NCBI GenBank assembly: GCA_033675545.1
Contig: JAWDGP010004972.1
Span: forward strand, 136,001 to 200,000
Length of the DNA stretch: 64,000 bases
From: Elysia crispata
Lineage: Eukaryota; Mollusca; Gastropoda; Plakobranchidae
Reading direction: 5' to 3'
The first letter of the stretch is position 1. Every line of letters starts with the position of its first letter. The notes beneath the pieces were generated by a model, which saw only the letters and a list, made by a program, of their open reading frames with translations, did no database searches and was not told the DNA's origin. The position numbers and the translations under genes were made by a program. Positions 12,177 to 22,545 of this stretch are shown here, in pieces.

Positions 12177-15100
12177 GGTTGTTGTCCTGGTGAGGCAGCT
12201 GAGCAGGAGCAGAGTTGTTGTTGTCCTGGTGAGCCAGCTGAGCAGGATCAGAGTTGTTGTCCTGGTGAGGCAGCTGAGCAGGAGCAGAGTTGTTGTCCTG
12301 GTGAGGCAGCTGAGCAGGAGCAGGGTTGTTGTTGTCCTGGTGAGGCAGCTGAGCAGGAGCAGAGTTGTTGTCCTGGTGAGGCAGCTGAGCAGGAGCAGGG
12401 TTGTTGTTGTCCTGGTGAGGCAGCTGAGCAGGAGCAGAGTTGTTGTCCTGGTGAGGCAGCTGAGCAGGAGCAGAGTTGTTGTCCTGGTGAGGCAGCTGAG
12501 CAGGGGCAGAGTTGTTGTCCTGGTGAGGCAGCTGAGCAGGAGCAGAGTTGTTGTCCTGGTGAGGCAGCTGAGCAGGAGCAGAGTTGTTGTTGTCCTGGTG
12601 AAGCAGCTGAGCAGGAGCAGGGTTGTTGTTGTCCTGGTGAGGCAGCTGAGCAGGAGCAGAGTTGTTTTTGTCCTGGTGAGGCAGCTGAGCAGGAGCAGAG
12701 TTGCTGTCCTGGTGAGGCAGCTGAGCAGGAGCAGAGTTGTTGTCCTGGTGAGTCAGCTGAGCAGGAGCAGGGATGTTGTCCTGGTGAGGCAGCTGAGCAG
12801 GAGCAGAGTTGTTGTCCTGGTGAGGCAGCTGAGCAGGAGCAGAGTTGTTGTTGTCCTGGTGAGGCAGCTGAGCAGGAGCAGAGTTGTTGTCCTGGTGAGG
12901 CAGCTGAGCAGGAGCAGAGTTGTTGTCCTGGTGAGTCAGCTGAGCAGGAGCAGGGATGTTGTCCTGGTGAGGCAGCTGAGCAGGAGCAGAGTTGTTGTCC
13001 TGGTGAGGCAGCTGAGCAGGAGCAGAGTTGTTGTCCTGGTGAGGCAGCTGAGCAGGAGCAGAGTTGTTGTCCTGGTGAGGCAGCTGAACAGGAGCAGAGT
13101 TGTTGTTGTCCTGGTGAGGCAGCTGAGCAGGAGCAGAGTTGTTGTTGTCCTGGTGAGGCAGCTGAGCAGGAGCAGGGTTGTTGTCCTGGTGAGGCTGCTG
13201 AGCAGGAGCAGAGTTGTTGTCCTGGTGAGGCAGCTGAGCAGGAGCAGAGTTGTTGTTGTCCTGGTGAGGCAGCTGAGCAGGAGCAGAGTTGTTGTTGTCC
13301 TGGTGAGGCAGCTGAGCAGGAGCAGAGTTGTTGTCCTGGTGAGGCAGCTGAACAGGAGCAGAGTTGTTGTTGTCCTGGTGAGGCAGCTGAGCAGGAGCAG
13401 AGTTGTTGTCCTGGTGAGGCAGCTGAACAGGAGCAGAGTTGTTGTTGTCCTGGTGAGGCAGCTGAGCAGGAGCAGAGTTGTTGTCCTGGTGAGGCAGCTG
13501 AACAGGAGCAGAGTTGTTGTCCTGGTGAGGCAGCTGAGCAGGAGCAGAGTTGTTGTTGTCCTGGTGAGGCAGCTGAGCAGGAGCAGGGTTGTTGTCCTGG
13601 TGAGGCTGCTGAGCAGGAATAGAGTTGTTGTCCTGGTGAGCCAGCTGAGCAGGAGCAGAGTTGTTGTCCTGGTGAGGCAGCTGAGCAGGAGCAGAGTTGT
13701 TGTCCTGGTGAGGCAGCTGAGCAGGGGCAGAGTTGTTGTCCTGGTGAGGCAGCTGAGCAGGAGCAGAGTTGTTGTCCTGGTGAGGCAGCTGAGCAGGAGC
13801 AGAGTTGTTGTTGTCCTGGTGAAGCAGCTGAGCAGGAGCAGGGTTGTTGTTGTCCTGGTGAGGCAGCTGAGCAGGAGCAGAGTTGTTTTTGTCCTGGTGA
13901 GGCAGCTGAGCAGGAGCAGAGTTGTTGTTGTCCTGGTGAAGCAGCTGAGCAGGAGCAGAGTTGTTGTCCTGGTGAGGCAGCTGAGCAGGAGCAGGGATGT
14001 TGTCCTGGTGAGGCAGCTGAGCAGGAGCAGAGTTGTTGTCCTGGTGAGGCAGCTGAACAGGAGCAGAGTTGTTGTTGTCCTGGTGAGGCAGCTGAGCAGG
14101 AGCAGAGTTGTTGTCCTGGTGAGGCAGCTGAACAGGAGCAGGGTTGTTGTCCTGGTGAGGCAGCTGAGCAGGAGCAGAGTTGTTGTCCTGGTGAGGCAGC
14201 TGAGCAGGAGCAGAGTTGTTGTCCTGGTGAGGCAGCTGAGCAGGAGCAGGGTTGTTGTCCTGGTGAGGCTGCTGAGCAGGAGCAGAGTTGTTGTCCTGGT
14301 GAGGCAGCTGAGCAGGAGCAGAGTTGTTGTTGTCCTGGTGAGGCAGCTGAGCAGGAGCAGGGTTGTTGTTCTGGTGAGGCAGCTTAGCAGGAGCAGAGTT
14401 GTTGTCCTGGTGAGGCAGCTGAACAGGAGCAGGGTTGTTGTCCTGGTGAGGCAGCTGAGCAGGAGCAGAGTTGTTGTTGTCCTGGTGAGGCAGCTGAGCA
14501 GGAGCAGGGTTGTTGTCCTGGTGAGGCTGCTGAGCAGGAATAGAGTTGTTGTCCTGGTGAGCCAGCTGAGCAGGAGCAGAGTTGTTGTCCTGGTGAGGCA
14601 GCTGAGCAGGAGCAGAGTTGTTGTCCTGGTGAGGCAGCTGAGCAGGAGCAGAGTTGTTGTCCTGGTGAGGCAGCTGAGCAGGAGCAGAGTTGTTGTTGTC
14701 CTGGTGAAGCAGCTGAGCAGGAGCAGGGTTGTTGTTGTCCTGGTGAGGCAGCTGAGCAGGAGCAGAGTTGTTTTTGTCCTGGTGAGGCAGCTGAGCAGGA
14801 GCAGAGTTGTTGTTGTCCTGGTGAAGCAGCTGAGCAGGAGCAGAGTTGTTGTCCTGGTGAGGCAGCTGAGCAGGAGCAGGGATGTTGTCCTGGTGAGGCA
14901 GCTGAGCAGGAGCAGAGTTGTTGTCCTGGTGAGGCAGCTGAACAGGAGCAGAGTTGTTGTTGTCCTGGTGAGGCAGCTGAGCAGGAGCAGAGTTGTTGTC
15001 CTGGTGAGGCAGCTGAACAGGAGCAGAGTTGTTGTTGTCCTGGTGAGGCAGCTGAGCAGGAGCAGAGTTGTTGTCCTGGTGAGGCAGCTGAGCAGGAGCA

Positions 15101-16123
15101 GAGTTGTTGTCCTGGTGAGGCAGCTGAGCAGGAGCAGGGTTGTTGTCCTGGTGAGGCTGCTGAGCAGGAGCAGAGTTGTTGTCCTGGTGAGGCAGCTGAG
15201 CAGGAGCAGAGTTGTTGTTGTCCTGGTGAGGCAGCTGAGCAGGAGCAGGGTTGTTGTTCTGGTGAGGCAGCTTAGCAGGAGCAGAGTTGTTGTCCTGGTG
15301 AGGCAGCTGAACAGGAGCAGAGTTGTTGTTGTCCTGGTGAGGCAGCTGAGCAGGAGCAGAGTTGTTGTCCTGGTGAGGCAGCTGAGCAGGAGCAGGGTTG
15401 TTGTCCTGGTGAGGCTGCTGAGCAGGAATAGAGTTGTTGTCCTGGTGAGCCAGCTGAGCAGGAGCAGAGTTGTTGTCCTGGTGAGGCAGCTGAGCAGGAG
15501 CAGAGTTGTTGTCCTGGTGAGGCAGCTGAGCAGGAGCAGAGCTGTTGTCTTGGTGAGGCAGCTGAGCAGGAGCAGAGTTGTTGTCCTGTTGAGGCAGCTG
15601 AACAGGAGCAGAGTTGTTGTTGTCCTGGTGAGGCAGCTGAGCAGGAGCAGAGTTGTTGTCCTGGTGAGGCAGCTGAACAGGAGCAGGGTTGTTGTCCTGG
15701 TGAGGCTGCTGAGCAGGAGCAGAGTTGTTGTCCTGGTGAGGCAGCTGAACAGGAGCAGAGTTGTTGTTGTCCTGGTGAGGCAGCTGAGCAGGAGCAGAGT
15801 TGTTGTCCTGGTGAGGCAGCTGAACAGGAGCAGAGTTGTTGTTGTCCTGGTGAGGCAGCTGAGCAGGAGCAGAGTTGTTGTTGTCCTGGTGAGGCAGCTG
15901 AGCAGGAGCAGGGTTGTTGTCCTGGTGAGGCTGCTGAGCAGGAATAGAGTTGTTGTCCTGGTGAGCCAGCTGAGCAGGAGCAGAGTTGTTGTCCTGGTGA
16001 GGCAGCTGAGCAGGAGCAGAGTTGTTGTCCTGGTGAGTCAGCTGAGCAGGAGCAGAGTTGTTGTCTTGGTGAGGCAGCTGAGCAGGAGCAGAGTTGTTGT
16101 TGTGAGGTAGCTGAGCAGGAGCA
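12177..16123. repeat. 36/39-bp minisatellite, about 107 tandem units
   Basis: The unit on the + strand is GTTGTTGTCCTGGTGAGGCA followed by GCTGAGCAGGAGCAGA (36 bp). A 39-bp variant has one extra GTT. Units differ by few substitutions (for example GAACAGG, GGAATAG, GCTTAGC, GAGTCAG), so the array is well homogenised. No length variant breaks the triplet frame. Minus-strand readings are SAPAQLPHQDNN (open from 16140 to 12118), CSCSAASPGQQL (open from 16321 to a nonsense change at 15272) and TTLLLLSCLTRT. Plus-strand readings are RQLSRSRVVVLV and CPGEAAEQEQSC. Only one frame has unit-encoded TGA stops. Most units carry the palindrome CAGCTG. Confidence 0.97.
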
Positions 16124-16568
16124 GTCGTCAGAATCATCACTGTCCAGATTTGAATCTGGTCTCCAGCTGTCCTCTGATTTCATTTCTTCATCACTGACAC
16201 TATCAGTATCAGCGCCACTCACATCATCATCCATAGCTGAAAACAAAATAATAAAATAAGAACATTTTGTTATCAAATGAACAAGGTGCCTTAAGTCAAA
16301 GGAGTTTTTGTGCTTGAGCATGGAATGAGAGCTTTCTAAACTTTAAAGTGAAAATAATTGAGATTATTCGGATTCCTTATTCTGTCCATAACATCCATCG
16401 ATGGTGAGGGGGACTCGGGATAAACTTCACTATACATTTACTTTTAAAAATTTTATCAGGGTAAAATAAAAACCTTCCAGAAATAAATCTTGCTTTGGAT
16501 AATTTATCCATAATCTGCCAAGACTAGACATAAAGCTGTGATGATATGCTTGATCTTGTTTCTTAACT

Positions 16569-19331
16569 CTTTAAGGACGGGGCCCATTTCCACTTTTGGA
16601 CACAGTGAAATTCCACTTTTGGACGCAAGCAGAAAATTGGTACTTACAATTTTTGGAGGAGGTTTTTTTCAAAGTGCTATAGTTTAAAAAGTACATAAGC
16701 CACAAATATTTGGTTGGTATCATTTTAAAGGGAATTGAATATACTTTTTCAATATGTAAAGTATGTAAAACTTATGTATGTTGTTTTCAAACAAATTTGC
16801 AAAATATTACGTAAGAGATGGTGAAAAAAAAATAATTACATAATGATTTTCTCTCTTACCTTGATAAATATGTGGCCACAGGTAACAGCTACTCGATCAA
16901 ACTTGTCATCATGGCAAAGTATATATCCAATTTTGAATAAAATAATGCACACACAATCCTCCGTCTGAGTTCAAATCTTGATTTTTTATGATTTTTTTTA
17001 AAAGTAGTGTCAGATGAGAAAAACGCACAAAATATAGAGTGAAATGGAAATGAACAAAAGGAAACTAAATTCTATATATATATATAAGTTCTATATACAG
17101 TGTTTGAGGTTTGGGAAATTGATAGTTTTTCTCTATGGTATGCCTCAAAACAACCATTGGGGTGGAGGTGAGGCTTATCTTCACAGCCTGTGCAGATAAA
17201 ACCAGTCCGTTTCGTACAGTATTGATATTTAGTGTCATTCTTTGTGTGCCTGATCAGGTGTTGTTTGGCAGACACTCTCTCAAGTGGTAGTGGATCTGGT
17301 CTTCCTGGGAGAACCCTGCCTGGCTCAGGTTGTGCTAGGGGATTGTTAGTCAAGCCTGCCTCTTGAGCATACATTTCCACAAGACCTTTCAGGACAGATC
17401 TTTGAATGTTTTCAAAGAAAATTTGGAACTTCTAAGTTGCTGTGGTGTAGGGTTATTTTGTATTTTGTAGAGTGTGAATGCATTTATATGTACAATTTCC
17501 AGAGCCCAGATATAAATTTTTTTCCACCATTTCTTTGATTTGCGTGTGTGTAGTCCATAGTAAGTAACTGAGGTTTTGATCAGCACGATCACATCCGTTC
17601 ATAAACTGGTTGTACTCATGGACCATTGTAGGCTTTGTTTTGCCCCTGACTTGGACTGTCTCAACAGTAGAATTATTTGGGACCATGTGTACAGGTTTTT
17701 TGGCTTTCTTATCTTTGAAGGAGAGGCAGAGAAGTTTTTTATCAGTTGTCTTGTAAAATTTAGAATCCATGTGTTGCAGTTTCTGTGTTTTCAGCTCTGG
17801 TGGGAAATTCTTTCTGTTTGTCTGTAGTGTTCCTGTGTAGTAAAGATTTTTTGCAGTTAGATGGTCCACAAGAGCCCTAGTGGTATACCATCTATCAGCA
17901 TAGATGTGGTAACCTGTGCCTAGGTCCTTCAATAAAGTGTCAAAAATTCTTATTGCCATACCACTATCAGGGTGATATGACGTGTTAGCTCCGAAGTATG
18001 TCAATATTTGTAGTACATAACCACATGTACTGTCGACCAGCCCGAAACTTTTGATATGGTATTTCTATGGTTTACTAGCATTGAATTGCTTATACTGCCA
18101 CCTGCCCTTGTAGCCAACAACCATTTCATCGATGGACAGCTGTCAAAATGGGCTTAAGACTTCGTTGAAGTGCTTGCAAAGGGAATCAACAAAGGGCTCG
18201 ATCTTCGCCTTGCTTTCTGCCTCTGGTTGGCCTGAGTGCAACATTGTCTGGAAGATAGTCAAAAATCTTTCTCTACTAAAAAGCTGGTGGCAAGCTGGTG
18301 TGTAATAATACCATGCTCTAGACCAGAAGTCCTTGATCACTGGCTGAGGATCAAGTCCCATTTATAAGTGTCATCACAGCGAAAAACTTGTAGAGTTCAG
18401 CTCTGGTGACGGGAGTCCAAGAGGCAAAGCGTGATCTTTTTCGGGAAGGGTTGTTTTGCTGGCATCTGATGTCAGCATACCTGTTGATGGAATTTACTAG
18501 TGAATCAATAATGTTCACAGTGAACAGGCACAGAAAAGCCTGTACTGCACTGCAGTTTTCTGGTAGATAACCAGGTTGAACTCCAGGGGGTCTTTTAGGC
18601 AGAAATCTAAACTGGTTTTCTGTAGCCTCTCCCTGTGTAGCCTCGGTCCAGCCTGCGTCAGTTGATGTAGATCTAGCACTAGGAGGACTACTGTTCGCAG
18701 ATGTAGATCCAGAGGATGAAGTAGATGATGAAGTTGAAGGCTGGGTTGTTTCTTGAGTTATTTCTGTTTCAGAATCACTTGACCGGTCCGATTCACTATA
18801 GCTGTCTGAGGAATCAGCCAAACCTCCACCACAATTATCGTCACTCTCATCTAGAAAGTCTAGAACTTCTTCTGTTCTAAAGCGTTTAGGTGGCCTAACA
18901 GTGCGTTTTTCTCGAGTCGATTTAGATCTAGGACTAGCCATTATAGGTTTGAAAACCTTTATCCTGTTATCAACTTGATAAAACAATACAAACTTTCGCT
19001 ACAACAGATATCCTCATTTGCAGAATCTAGATCTATAGATTTAGAGATTTGTGATTCAATCAACGCGCGCTTCGCAGTCAGTTTCAACACAAAAGACAAA
19101 GCAAAACTAACGGAATGGAAGTAAAAGATGTAAATATTACGATAAAACATGGTCCAGCTTTCTATAACATGGATTGGGTTTGTGATTGTGCCTTTAACTC
19201 AAGTATAACCGAGCAACGCACTGTCCGTTGCTACGTCTAAACACAGGACGCGGAAGTAACGGATAGTCCGTTGGTGCGACTAACCATGACCTATCGATCA
19301 ACGCATGATACATTGATGCGACCTAGAAGAG
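16569..19331 (-). mobile_element. piggyBac element with terminal repeats and TTAA duplication
   Basis: The element is flanked by TTAA at 16565-16568 and 19332-19335. Ends read inward are CTCTTTAAGGACG (left) and CTCTTCTAGGTCG (right), 10 of 13 identical. Near the left end CCACTTTTGGAC occurs twice; near the right end a TCCGTTG motif recurs. These fit piggyBac terminal and subterminal repeats. It carries one decayed transposase (17072-18941, minus) and lies inside the intron of the minisatellite pseudogene, so it inserted there after that gene existed. Confidence 0.8.
17072..18941 (-). pseudogene. piggyBac transposase, all domains present but broken
   Basis: The order from the N-terminus is as follows. 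A basic and acidic disordered leader with the entry motif PKRFRTEEVLDFLDESDD comes first. The helical insertion domain includes ASWTPVTRAELYKFFAVM. The next frame holds MGLDPQPVIKDFW and then LSIDEMVVGYKGRW with GLVDSTCGYVLQ (first catalytic aspartate region), IYADRWYTT (second), FMNGCDRADQN (third and fourth) and the KKWWKKIYIWALEIVHINAF helix. The C-terminus is a cysteine-rich domain (YCTKRTGFICTGC...CFEAYH). Lesions are a one-base insertion near 18358, in-frame stops at about 18143 and 18070, a frameshift near 17575 and another near 17385. All catalytic aspartates survive, so decay is recent relative to the other piggyBac copies here. Confidence 0.85.
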
Positions 19332-19642
19332 TTAATAAATAAATCTCAAACTGTGAACCTATGTTGTGGTTCTCTTGACATTTAGATTCTAGATTCAAAT
19401 TTTGAACCAAACTAAATGTACCTCTAGATCTACAAGTGAGTGAAGGTCTGATATCTAGAACTAGTAGATTGTAAGGAAAGGTGATAGCTTTAAGAGGCTT
19501 CATCAGATTTCAAATTGAGATCTAGAATCTAGATCTAGATTGGCATTGAATGTAGAGTAACTTTTAACTGTTAAGCGGTCTATGAAGTTCTTGTGTAAGG
19601 TTTGAACTTATTGATTCTTACACAAAAACTAAAATAACTTAC

Positions 19643-19691
19643 CTTGGTTTACTAAAGCAATGGTGCTTCTAAAGACAGTCTTCTGGCACAT
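19643..19691 (-). pseudogene. putative exon 1 of the minisatellite gene
   Basis: The exon holds sixteen codons from ATG (19689-19691) plus one base, then a consensus donor AG/GTAAGT. Phase 1 matches the acceptor at 16236. The same design (short exon 1, phase-1 intron, acidic exon 2) is seen at 4335-4272, which supports the call, but the peptide itself is too short to identify. Confidence 0.4.
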
Positions 19692-20250
19692 CTTGGTTTT
19701 CTGTTTACGGGGGTCGTCATCTTGGAAAAGTGGCTTATTACGTTTGTGCACGGAGTTATGGGAAGTGGCTCTCTAGGATATGAGGCTTATCAGGTTCATG
19801 CACGAAAAGGTAGTCAAACTTGTGAGGTTGAAAAAAAAGGATAGCATAATTTGACCATTAAAAATCTTTGGCATGAGGCACCCATTAACTACTATATCTC
19901 ATTTTTTTTTTGGAAACGCGGGTTATCAGGTTCTTGCATGGGGCCACAGATTTGTTCATTTCCAAATAGTAAAAAGTATTGAAAGGAGTTTGCCCTTCTT
20001 GATAGGTGTTTAGGTGGTGTTCTTTACTTTTCATATTATAATGGCAATCAAAAACATTTGTTTCTGCTCATATCAAAGTGTATAGAAGTGTTTGATGAAA
20101 ACACATTTTCAATCCATTTAAGTAAATTTTTCTTAGCATTTGGATTTATAGGAATGAAGGCAATTCTTTTAAACATTTACTTCTCTAGTTGGTATCAACT
20201 TCCTTTGACTTGAGAGTTTATATAGTGCTTGTCCTCCTGGCATGATTTGC

Positions 20251-20359
<109 letters not shown>

Positions 20360-20579
20360 ACTCCCAATCTCTAACTATCTTTTTCTTTCAGGTATATTTT
20401 CATTAAATTCTTATCTCTTCAGCATACTTATCTTTTTGGAGTTATATCTAATTATTTCTTCATTCTTTTATAAATAATAATTTAGTCAATTTTTGACAAA
20501 ATATATTTTTAATTAGTGTTTTTATTTTTCTCCCTTTATATATATATATTTCTTTTGTTTATGTGTGTACTTCCATAGT

Positions 20580-20610
20580 ATTTATTTATTTATTTATTTA
20601 TTTATTTATT
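20580..20610. repeat. (TTTA)n microsatellite
   Basis: About eight TTTA units immediately precede a poly-C stretch, 55 bp from the left end of the pogo-like element. Confidence 0.95.
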
Positions 20611-20666
20611 CCCCCCTTTTATTGGATAGATCTTTCTAGATATAACCTTTTACATATTTACATATA

Positions 20667-21759
20667 CCGTATTCCCTCCATTAGTAGCGCCATCTCTAAT
20701 AAACGCCCCCCCTTCCCCTCCAAGCAACACTTAAAAAACACCACTTTCGAGAACAAAAGATTCTTATTAAACTCAAACTCAAAACATTAATTAAGCGATA
20801 GATCTGATGATAGCAACAGACAACACATGTAAACAAAGAATGACTTTGATACTGCAATTGTCATCTCAAATTGGGGATGTCAAAGTCAGTACTAAGGCGT
20901 CTGAGGTTAATGTCCTGGCCTATTGCAGTCCTCGTAGTCATCGGACTCGAATGACGCGTCGCATTCTTCACTTTCCTCACTGAGAACAAGTTGGCGGGTG
21001 TCAACAGCAGATGTACTGTTGGCTAGGTTGTCCTCGGCCAAGCTGGTCTCCAGGGGGGTAAATCCCTCGAAATCACCATCATCGTCCTCGTTGAAGAGGT
21101 GGTCCTCACTCCCACCCAGTGAGCAGGAGATGCCACACTTTTTGAAGCTCTTCCTCACGATCTCGCGCTTTGCCAGTCACTCTCACTCCAGCTTCACGTC
21201 GCTCTTGAAGCCAATGTAATACTGCATTGTCTATGTCCTCGTTTATGCACTTTCTGCCACCACCTTGCAGTCTACGACGCTTTGCATCACTTGGCCGACC
21301 ACTTTGTGTTAGACTGCAACTTTTCCTTTTGCGCACACCACTCCTGTACCCTCCTCCTGTTCACATTAAAAAGCTTGGCAGCATAGTGTTTGCTGTGATC
21401 CTTTGCAGCTTTTACCACTTTCAATTTGAAAGCAGTATCGAATGATCGTTTTGTTGTTGACATGTTGATCGCAAAGCAATTTGAAGAGGAAATGACAAGA
21501 ACGGAACGAAATGTGCGGTGAGCGAATGAGAGAATTATACAATAGGCTTGGTCTCTGACCTCGTGGCCAAGGCCGAATTCCAATGTAACCCAACCATGGC
21601 ACTCTAAAACTAACTTGAGGGGGGGGGGGAGGAGGAGGGAAGGCGGCGACGGCGGAAACGGTGGCACTTTGTCTTTGAAGAAAGTCATCCAAAACATTCC
21701 ATTAGACGCACCCCCCCTCTTCATTTTCACGCGCCCGGCGCTACTATTGGAGCGAATAC

Positions 21760-21761
<2 letters not shown>
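20667..21761 (-). mobile_element. pogo/Tigger-like element with internal deletion
   Basis: Terminal inverted repeats are CCGTATTCCCTCCATTAG (left, continuing TAGCGCC) and CCGTATTCGCTCCAATAG (right, same continuation), 23 of 25 identical. They are flanked by TA on both sides, the target-site duplication of the Tc1/mariner superfamily. The 1095-bp element encodes transposase remnants on the minus strand but is far shorter than an autonomous copy. Confidence 0.85.
20907..21463 (-). pseudogene. pogo-like transposase lacking the DDE core
   Basis: From the ATG at 21461-21463 the protein begins MSTTKRSFDTAFKLKVVKAA, a helix-turn-helix of the brinker/psq type, continuing to NRRRVQEWCAQKEKLQ. After a frameshift comes a second, CENP-B-type DNA-binding segment (LQGGGRKCINEDIDNAVLHW...GVRVTGKARD). 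Another frameshift then leads straight into the C-terminal tail of this family (VRKSFKKCGIS, then an acidic stretch ending 20907). The roughly 200-residue DDE catalytic domain normally lying between these is missing. The result is a non-autonomous element that keeps both DNA-binding segments. Stops and frameshifts make it non-functional as it stands. Confidence 0.75.

Positions 21762-21795
<34 letters not shown>
21762..21795. repeat. (TA)n microsatellite at a transposon end
   Basis: About 17 TA units abut the right inverted repeat of the pogo-like element. A TA-rich target or slippage of the TA duplication would both explain it. Confidence 0.9.
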
Positions 21796-21798
<3 letters not shown>

Positions 21799-22064
21799 CT
21801 TTTTTTCTTTTTTTTTACAGTTTTTACTTCAAATTTATATATGTGAATATCCTTGTGTAGTTTGTTGTTCTTATTTTTGTGTCTGACGAAGGCTGAAAGC
21901 TCACGTGTTTTGTATTGTTTTGTACCTTTTGGAGCTGCACTCTACCTATTTTTGCTTTTTTCATGGCTCTTCACAACTCTTCACAAAGCTCCACTGGGAC
22001 ATTCTACTTAATTGAACGTACTCAATGGTACTGGTAGTGGCTATTCATGGCTCTGGACAATAGC

Positions 22065-22501
22065 CTAGTCTATAGCATCTTCTCGTCCACCGTCATCCAA
22101 AGTTGGCTTTCCTTGCAACTGAGGAGCGGGTGTTTGTTCGAAAGTCTGGATTATTGCCTCAGCATTGATGTTTGCAACAGAAACAAATATTTCCTGTTTG
22201 AAAGTCTCTGGGAAGGAAGGCTTTATTTTTCTTAACAGTTCCCACGAATGAAAAACCTTCTTTTGACAAATGGTTTGCCAGTTCGACACCATTGAAGAAA
22301 TTATCACATGTGATATTTCTTCAGTCTTATGGTAAGGAACTGCCAATTCCTTCACGTTTTCTCTCCCAAGGTTGACCTTTCTGTCACCATGCTTCCCCTT
22401 GGTATGGTATTGCTTGGAGTGGATATGCTGTCTCTGCATCACAAAGAAGGAAAAGTTTTAGTCCATACTTGTCAGGTTTGCTTGGGAGGTATTGGAGAAA
22501 T

Positions 22502-22545
<44 letters not shown>

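Larger units (their letters stand above)
11484..19691 (-). pseudogene. spliced transposon-like gene with giant in-frame minisatellite
   Basis: Exon 1 (19691-19643) starts MCQKTVFRSTIALVNQ and ends at a strong donor (GTAAGT). Exon 2 begins after a pyrimidine-rich acceptor at 16236. The one carried base plus CT gives Ala and then the acidic segment MDDDVSGADTDSVSDEEM. The minisatellite follows, and after it the blocks ENRICGRR-stop-KRDP (about 12138-12106), GPACNCRKRCFEKVDRDSRA (about 12031-11970) and GKHDNRPNK with SHYTLRHNPNRHFLSPSLNE (11795-11484). These are hallmarks of a multicopy, usually uncharacterized metazoan transposon-like family that starts R-K-R-D-P and then has a C-x-C-x(3)-C cluster. 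At least two frameshifts and several stops, and loss of the C-terminal half, make it a pseudogene. A piggyBac element (16569-19331) sits in its intron. The exon pairing is inference from matching phase. Confidence 0.55.

Noticed and set aside
12099-13622. Plus-strand 507-codon frame made of CPGEAAEQEQSC repeats
   Set aside because: It is a frame artefact of the minisatellite. The coding context (leader exon, acidic segment, downstream conserved blocks) is on the minus strand.
12190-16110. Plus-strand 1306-codon frame of RQLSRSRVVVLV repeats
   Set aside because: Same array read in another frame. It has no start context, no flanking domain and no splice signals.
12177-16123. Possible CRISPR-like or VNTR regulatory array
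   Set aside because: Units are contiguous with no spacers, the genome is eukaryotic, and the repeat lies in a coding context.
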